Shown: one piece after another, positions 59,144 to 64,000 of the stretch | How the letters are laid out: each line of letters starts with the position of its first letter | Position numbering within the stretch: position 1 is the first letter of the stretch | Origin: Vreelandella subglaciescola | Lineage (GTDB): Bacteria > Pseudomonadota > Gammaproteobacteria > Pseudomonadales > Halomonadaceae | Reading direction: 5' to 3' | Assembly (NCBI RefSeq): GCF_900142895.1 | Contig: NZ_LT670847.1 | Span: 2,046,001 to 2,110,000 of the forward strand | DNA length: 64,000 nucleotides | The notes under the pieces: generated by a model | The model's database searches: none | What the model saw: the letters and a program-made list of their open reading frames with translations, nothing else | What the model was told of the DNA's origin: nothing | Made by a program: the position numbers and the translations under genes

Positions 59144-60072
59144 CCTTTCAGCCAGTATTGCTTAAGCGAGCGCCCCAGGATTCCTTCCAGCCGTTCAACA
59201 TCCGGGCGGAACTCAATCATCAATTCTTCCCTGAATTCTTCAGATAGCCGAGGGCGAGGCTTGTGCGTAATATTGCCCTTTCTGACGTACTGGTCGATGG
59301 TCCGCCCTGGGCGAAGGCCAAATGTATTCGCGATCTTCTTCGCCATACGCATGGCACCGGGGTACCGCCGTGGGATATCTCTGGAGGCCTTCAGGAGCCA
59401 CAGGCTCTTGACCCGCTTGCTTTCGTTCACCTTTGGGTAGGTGTCGAGCGTGATATTCCTGACACCGAGGAAATCGAGCACCTCCCGGTATCCCCGGTCC
59501 GGATCCTCGAAGAATTCTTCCATGATGATGATCTTCACACTCCCACTAGGTGCCACGTCGAGCAAACGATCGATCTGGGGGCTCCATGAGCAGACATCCT
59601 TGTAGAGAAGATGCTTGGGCTCCCTGGCGTTCAGTGGAATGTACTCGCCTTGACGACGGGCCGCCTGGAGCCGCCAGGCCTTCTCAAAATCGGGCTCATC
59701 CTCCCTGAGGTCGAGAAGCAGTTCACCATGGGTGGCCTGCGCGGTCTTCACAGGATCACGTAACATGGCGATGAACCTTGCTTCAGGGTTGACGGCCAGA
59801 ATCTCGCGAACCGCCGCTTCCGAGTACAGATACCAGACCGATGCCTCGCCAATTGTCTGCCCTTCCTGAACACCGTCAAAGACTTGCTGATAATCCGAAA
59901 ACGATTCGAAATTCACGTTGCCGGGGAAATCGGTGCAGAAGTAATGTGCCTCTTTACGGCACATGAAGACGTCCGGGTGCTTGCGCAGGTACGCGTCGAG
60001 TGCTGTTGTCCCAGCCTTGGGCGCGCCAACGATAAAAAAATCAGGCACGATATCTTTATTAATTAAATCCAT
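59140..60072 (-). CDS. Sulfotransferase (type 1/3)
   Basis: 310 residues: FFIVGAPKAGTTALDAYLRK (PAPS loop), ARFIAMLRDPVKTAQATHGE (3'-phosphate site), IIIMEEFFEDPDRGYREVL and the C-terminal FRPDVERLEGILGR. Paralogous to the enzyme at 54055-54945, suggesting duplication within the locus and different acceptor positions. Overlaps the next glycosyltransferase by 4 nt and follows the interrupted sulfotransferase by 14 nt. Confidence 0.87.
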   Translation of the reverse strand: MDLINKDIVPDFFIVGAPKAGTTALDAYLRKHPDVFMCRKEAHYFCTDFPGNVNFESFSDYQQVFDGVQEGQTIGEASVWYLYSEAAVREILAVNPEARFIAMLRDPVKTAQATHGELLLDLREDEPDFEKAWRLQAARRQGEYIPLNAREPKHLLYKDVCSWSPQIDRLLDVAPSGSVKIIIMEEFFEDPDRGYREVLDFLGVRNITLDTYPKVNESKRVKSLWLLKASRDIPRRYPGAMRMAKKIANTFGLRPGRTIDQYVRKGNITHKPRPRLSEEFREELMIEFRPDVERLEGILGRSLKQYWLKG

Positions 60073-60440
60073 ATGTGCCCCGATTTTCAGAAAGAGTAAT
60101 TGAATGCTTCAATATCATCGGCAAAACTCTCAGCCACTATTTGTCTAGAGCTGGCATCGTAATAATCGCGGTAGTCACGTCTTTTCGTGCTCTTCAGGTG
60201 CGGTAACGATGCAGTCAATCCGGTTCGCTTCATCGCCTCATCAAACGAGCCCTCCAGATCCTCGAAATAACCAACGTAATCCACCAGAAAGCCACCTTCA
60301 GTCGACCGAACCCACTCAACTTGCGGCATGAACATCTTTTCTTTGTCCCTGAAAGCCGGGTCCTTATACCAATAAGCACGCTCGACCCAGTCACTAAAGC
60401 TCATGCTAGAAGCCGAAAGTCCAGTCTGATTTGTCTTAAC

Positions 60441-62157
60441 CCCGCCTTATTCATCAGGACGCCGAACGAGCGTTTTACGTCCCGTGGTGACCGGGACCGA
60501 CCGGCTTTTATGTCATACGGTCGCTGAGTAGCCGATTAGCACATAGCTTTATCGTATCAATGCCGTGATATTTATAACTGAAGTTCATTGGTTTCGAGTG
60601 ACGGCGCAGCCGTGGTCGTCGGCCTCCATAGTGGCCGTTTTGTCTGCTGGAAAAGGCTGAGTAATGCGACGTGTCAGGTCAATGCCGTCAGCCGCGGCAA
60701 CCCCTTCAGTAAGGATGGCCACCATTTGTCGGCGGCATCGCCGAGGTGCACGGTGATACGCCGGGCGTGCACTGTCAGCGTGGCGGCCACCTTGAGCACC
60801 TGCTCGCGCATCCGCTTCAGGCTCCAGCCCTGCCGGGTCTGTCGTTCCAACAGGCAACGCAGCCCGTGTAGCACCTGATAAGCGCAGAGAGTCAGCAGCA
60901 GGTTTACCTCGTTGCGGGCCATGACGTCCTGGACGGTGGAGACACCGCGATCAGTCGAGGAGAGATGCATATCGAGCGACGACTTCACCTCGCCCATGTG
61001 GGCTTCGGCGCTGCCGCGCTTGCGATAAAGCGCCAGGACCTTTTCCGGCGGCCAGTCGAACTTGCCGAGATTGGTGACCAAAAAGAAGGCATGCAGCAGC
61101 AGATCATCGGGCCGCTCTTGTACCACCAGCACCACGCGCCGCGGCGCCGGCCAGGTACCGGCTTGGTACGCCAGGTCATGGCACCATTCCCGAGGTTGCT
61201 CGGGGGGCCGGCCGCGTGGCCGCTTCAGATGTGGCGCTGCCAGTGTCTGCAGGCCCGTATGACTGCGCAACCGGCCCAGATACTCGATGTCGCGATCTTC
61301 CAGCGCCTCAAGCGTGTCGTTGTCGGTGAAGCCGGCGTCGATGCGCACCTTGACCTTGGCCCCGGTGCTCTCGTTGAGTCGCCGCACCAGATGTGGGATC
61401 CAGGTATCGGCATTCTCGGCTGGGCCGGCGTTACCTTCACGCAGCAGGCCGCCCACCATGTCGCCGGTCTCTGCCAGCGAGGCCACCAAAGGCGAGTATA
61501 TTCTGGCCCCGTAAAGTCCATGAAACGCCGAACCGCCCTGGTGGCCGTGAACGTCGATCGGCAAGCCGTCGATGTCCAGCGTCAGATGCTCGGGGCGTTC
61601 GCCGCCGTTCAGCGAGGTCAGTCGCCAGACCGCCAGCCGCAGCAGGCCCTCATGCACGGTATCGATATTGTCGTCGCGGCCCAGGCACGTCAGCAGCCGC
61701 GACAGCGTCGCTTGAGATGGCCGGTCCTGAGCCAACGGCGTTGTCCCGCGGGCATCACTGCAGGCTAGCTGCCAGAGCGGGTCACGGCGAAGCGTATCGG
61801 TATCGCTGAGGTCGATCCAGCCCATCGAACGCTGCAGCACCAGGGTACGCAGCTGGCTGGCTAACGAGTGGCGGACGCGATCCGGGTCGCGGTGATCGAC
61901 CAGATGGTCGTCCAGCGCATCGATCATGCCGCTGTTGTCGAGGGCTTCACGCAACAGCAAAGCACCGCTGTCGCTGGTGGTGCGATGGCCGCTGAGCTCG
62001 ACGCGGATGGACCCGTTGCATGACGGGGTCCAGGGGGATAAGCTTTCACCCATGGCGAGTGGTCCTCTTGAATTGTGTTCGTTCAGGAACATCTTGATTC
62101 TACAAGAGAAACTGCTCGCCATCTTCTTTTCTGTCTCAGCCCGGTGAATTAGGCGGG
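60441..62157 (-). mobile_element. IS1380-like insertion sequence, copy 2 (inverted)
   Basis: 1717 bp, the same length as copy 1 and nearly identical, in opposite orientation, flanked by the direct repeat TTAAC (60436-60440 and 62158-62162). Differences seen: one base in the left terminal repeat (AATTAGG against AATAAGG), a few bases before codon 20 of the transposase, and a silent change giving ATATACTCG. Confidence 0.93.
60674..62122 (-). CDS. IS1380-family DDE transposase, copy 2
   Basis: 482 residues from ATG 62122, the position equivalent to copy 1; the frame stays open further upstream only by chance. Same catalytic motifs as copy 1; N-terminal residues differ at two or three positions (FLNEHNSRG against FLTELDSRG). 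Intact. Confidence 0.92.
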   Translation of the reverse strand: MASSFSCRIKMFLNEHNSRGPLAMGESLSPWTPSCNGSIRVELSGHRTTSDSGALLLREALDNSGMIDALDDHLVDHRDPDRVRHSLASQLRTLVLQRSMGWIDLSDTDTLRRDPLWQLACSDARGTTPLAQDRPSQATLSRLLTCLGRDDNIDTVHEGLLRLAVWRLTSLNGGERPEHLTLDIDGLPIDVHGHQGGSAFHGLYGARIYSPLVASLAETGDMVGGLLREGNAGPAENADTWIPHLVRRLNESTGAKVKVRIDAGFTDNDTLEALEDRDIEYLGRLRSHTGLQTLAAPHLKRPRGRPPEQPREWCHDLAYQAGTWPAPRRVVLVVQERPDDLLLHAFFLVTNLGKFDWPPEKVLALYRKRGSAEAHMGEVKSSLDMHLSSTDRGVSTVQDVMARNEVNLLLTLCAYQVLHGLRCLLERQTRQGWSLKRMREQVLKVAATLTVHARRITVHLGDAADKWWPSLLKGLPRLTALT

Positions 62158-62445
62158 TTAACCCGATAACAGTAATGGGAAACAACTTTATCCCATGGAT
62201 TTCGGACGATCGCAAAAGTGAACCTTCGCCTCCACTTATCTAGGCCCACCTCTGCAATTTTTTCCCGGGCCGTCTTGTGCTCAAATGGGATCTTAAGCGC
62301 ATTCTCAATGCTGCTGCCGCCCGTCTTGTTGATATGGATAAAATAAAAATTGTCCAGATTCCGATGCCTAAACTTGTTCTTGTAGAACCCTATCTTATCT
62401 TTGATAACACTCACAATTTCACCCTTGAGACAAGCCAAACCTAAA

Positions 62446-64000
62446 TCAGGAATGTTCGGCCATGCGTTTGAAGATGGCGTTGCGCTCGGAGAGCTCGCCA
62501 TAACTGCCGTGATCTACCAAGCGGCTATCAGCCAACAGGTAAATACTGTCGCACTGTTTTACCGTACCCAGGCGGTGGGCGATCATGATGATGGTCTTCT
62601 TGCCGGAGAAGTCGTGGATCGCATCCATGATCAGCTTCTCGGTGATGCCGTCCAGTGCGCTGGTGGCTTCGTCGAGAATCAGCACGTCGGCGTCGTGGTA
62701 GAGCGCCCGGGCAATGCCGATGCGCTGACGCTGACCGCCGGAGAGCTGCACGCCGCGCTCACCCACCCGCGTTTCCAGGCCATCGGGCAGCTCATTGAGC
62801 AGTTCGTCCAGGTGGGCCATGCTGGCGGCCCGGCGCACCTTGCCTTCATCGATGGCCTCAGGCGGCAAGCCGAAGGCGATGTTCTCGCGTATGGAGCTGT
62901 CGGCCAGGAAGATGGCCTGGGGCACGAAGCCCAGGCTGTTCTGCCAGGCGCGGCGGTTCTCGTCGGTCAGCGGCTGGCCGTCGATCAGCAGCTGGCCTTG
63001 CTGGGGATCAATCAGGCCCAGCAGCAGGTCGATGGCAGTGGACTTGCCGGAGCCTGAGGCCCCCACCAGGCCGATCACCTGATTAGCGGGGATCTCCAGG
63101 TTCAGCCCTTTCAGCGCCGGTTCCTGCTTGCCGGGGTAGCTAAAGGTGACATTGGCCAGCTGGATGTTGTGTTTAGGGGCCAGATGCTGTTCCGTTCGCT
63201 CCTTCTCGGTGAGCGGTTGTTGGATATGCTCCCGGCTACTGGCATAGAGATCGTCGCGCAGGGCATCGAAGGCCGCCAGGTTGCCGCGGATCTGGGAGAG
63301 GCTGGTGTAGACCTGCTGGAAGGCGGGCAGCAGCTTGAAGCCGGCCAGCGCATAGACGGAGAGTACCGGCAGAATCGTTCCCAGGTTGCCCTGGTGGGCA
63401 GTCAGCAGATAAAGCACCAGGAAGATCACGCTGCCAAACGCCACCAGCTCCATGGCATAGCGCGGCGCCTGGCCCATGGCCGCGTTCGTGCCCTGCGCCT
63501 CGGCGAAGCGGTCGCTCGCGTCATCGAAGCGATCGGTAAATACTTGTTGGCGGCCCAGCAGCAGGGCGTCCTTGATGCCGCCGAAGCCTTCACTCATCAG
63601 CTTGAAACGCAGCTTCTGCGCCTCGGAGATGCTCTTGCCATTGCGGACCAACCGCCGACGTACGGTGCGGAAGAGCAGCACGTAAGCCACGGTGAAAATT
63701 GCCAGCCCCGCCAGCGCTACCACTGGGTTATAGAGGAAGATCGCGATGGTCATGAATAGCGCCATCACCAGCTTGGCGTTCATCTGCATCAGCGGGTTGA
63801 TGATGCTTCCCGTGATGCGCTGGCATTCCTGGGCGATCTGGTTGGTCAGCTGGCTGCTGCTGCCGCTGGCGTGAAACAGCCACGGCTGGTGCATATAGTG
63901 CTTATAGAGCCGGCTGGCAAGCTGTGCCCCCACCCGCGCGCCATACATGGAAAGCCGCCAGATGGTGAACATCGAGACCAGTGCCGCGCCGGTGAGCACC
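62446..64000 (-). CDS. ABC exporter (MsbA/PglK-like half-transporter), C-terminal part
   Basis: At least 517 residues; the N-terminus lies beyond the right edge. The visible part has at least three membrane helices and an ATPase domain with Walker A VGASGSGKSTAI, Q-loop FVPQAIF, signature LSGGQRQRIGIAR, Walker B VLILDEATSALD and the switch His (MIAHRLG). This permease-ATPase fusion resembles PglK/WlaB lipid-linked oligosaccharide flippases. It precedes the sulfotransferase array in the same direction, so it probably flips the finished lipid-linked unit. Confidence 0.87.
   Translation of the reverse strand, partial: VLTGAALVSMFTIWRLSMYGARVGAQLASRLYKHYMHQPWLFHASGSSSQLTNQIAQECQRITGSIINPLMQMNAKLVMALFMTIAIFLYNPVVALAGLAIFTVAYVLLFRTVRRRLVRNGKSISEAQKLRFKLMSEGFGGIKDALLLGRQQVFTDRFDDASDRFAEAQGTNAAMGQAPRYAMELVAFGSVIFLVLYLLTAHQGNLGTILPVLSVYALAGFKLLPAFQQVYTSLSQIRGNLAAFDALRDDLYASSREHIQQPLTEKERTEQHLAPKHNIQLANVTFSYPGKQEPALKGLNLEIPANQVIGLVGASGSGKSTAIDLLLGLIDPQQGQLLIDGQPLTDENRRAWQNSLGFVPQAIFLADSSIRENIAFGLPPEAIDEGKVRRAASMAHLDELLNELPDGLETRVGERGVQLSGGQRQRIGIARALYHDADVLILDEATSALDGITEKLIMDAIHDFSGKKTIIMIAHRLGTVKQCDSIYLLADSRLVDHGSYGELSERNAIFKRMAEHS

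Larger units (their letters stand above)
60087..62414 (-). pseudogene. Sulfotransferase (type 2) interrupted by an IS1380-like element
   Basis: The 5' part (GTG 62414 with an AAGGGTG site, to 62158) encodes FYFIHINKTGGSSIENAL and FAIVRNPWDKVVSHYCYRV; the 3' part (60435 to 60087) encodes SFSDWVERAYWYKDPAFRD and the C-terminus. Removing 60441-62157 and one TTAAC copy joins them in frame (SHYCYRVKTNQTGL), giving a complete 201-residue Sulfotransfer_2 protein. The genes around it are A+T-richer than the core of the locus. Confidence 0.9.

Noticed and set aside
55758..62157. Composite transposon formed by the two IS copies
   Set aside because: The copies have different 5-bp target duplications (ATAAA and TTAAC) and each sits inside a gene that rejoins in frame, so they inserted independently.
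62123..62215. Longer N-terminus for transposase copy 2
   Set aside because: Extends beyond the IS end into the disrupted sulfotransferase; copy 1 starts at the equivalent internal ATG.

Overview
The window suits a moderately halophilic gammaproteobacterium of the Halomonas/Oceanospirillales type. The reasons are the gammaproteobacterial origin block (mnmE-yidC-rnpA-rpmH / oriC / dnaA-dnaN-recF-gyrB), a BCCT osmolyte carrier with catabolic genes, LPS heptose genes and high G+C coding sequence. This is inference from gene content; no 16S rRNA gene is present, and I saw no tRNA, rRNA or CRISPR array.

Layout. 0-4.8 kb: housekeeping and envelope genes (rdgB end, hemW, OmpA-like lipoprotein, rlmJ, phospholipase D-like lipoprotein). 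4.8-12.6 kb: a leftward five-gene unit (aldehyde dehydrogenase, M19 dipeptidase-like protein, divergent BCCT carrier, a 591-residue unknown, a DUF3726-like protein) with a divergent LysR regulator; it looks like uptake and breakdown of an N-containing osmolyte. 12.6-14.2 kb: an AAA/DUF4143 ATPase preceded by five degenerate repeats at an exact 23-bp period. 14.2-25 kb: the chromosome origin. oriC lies between rpmH and dnaA, and four perfect parS sites lie at 21.7-25.7 kb, two of them inside recF. 25-34.8 kb: gmhB, glyS, glyQ, hldD, waaF, opgB, ugd and two small enzymes. 34.8-39.5 kb: composite repeats (REP-like hairpins plus the repeat whose spurious translation reads HCEERSDAAIS-like), an O-antigen ligase, a frameshifted antitoxin and a decayed two-gene cassette.

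39.5-64 kb is a long leftward surface-polysaccharide locus. Its 3' part encodes a WecA-type initiating transferase fused to a ligase/polymerase-like membrane domain, a TviB/WbpO-type UDP-HexNAc dehydrogenase, a YdcF protein, a glycosyltransferase, an EpsG-type polymerase, an AsnB-type amidotransferase and GalE. Its 5' part (49-62.4 kb) intermixes glycosyltransferases with five sulfotransferases, often with 1-4 nt overlaps, and is preceded by an ABC exporter that runs off the window. I infer a sulfated, uronamide-containing glycan.

The array is being altered in three ways. One sulfotransferase is out of frame at a nine-G tract, a candidate on/off switch. Two near-identical 1717-bp IS1380-like elements in opposite orientation interrupt a glycosyltransferase and a sulfotransferase; removing each IS with one copy of its 5-bp target duplication restores the reading frame exactly. 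The sulfated-glycan array with its possible switching is the best candidate for an undescribed system. The osmolyte operon, the initiating transferase fusion and the 23-bp repeat array follow.
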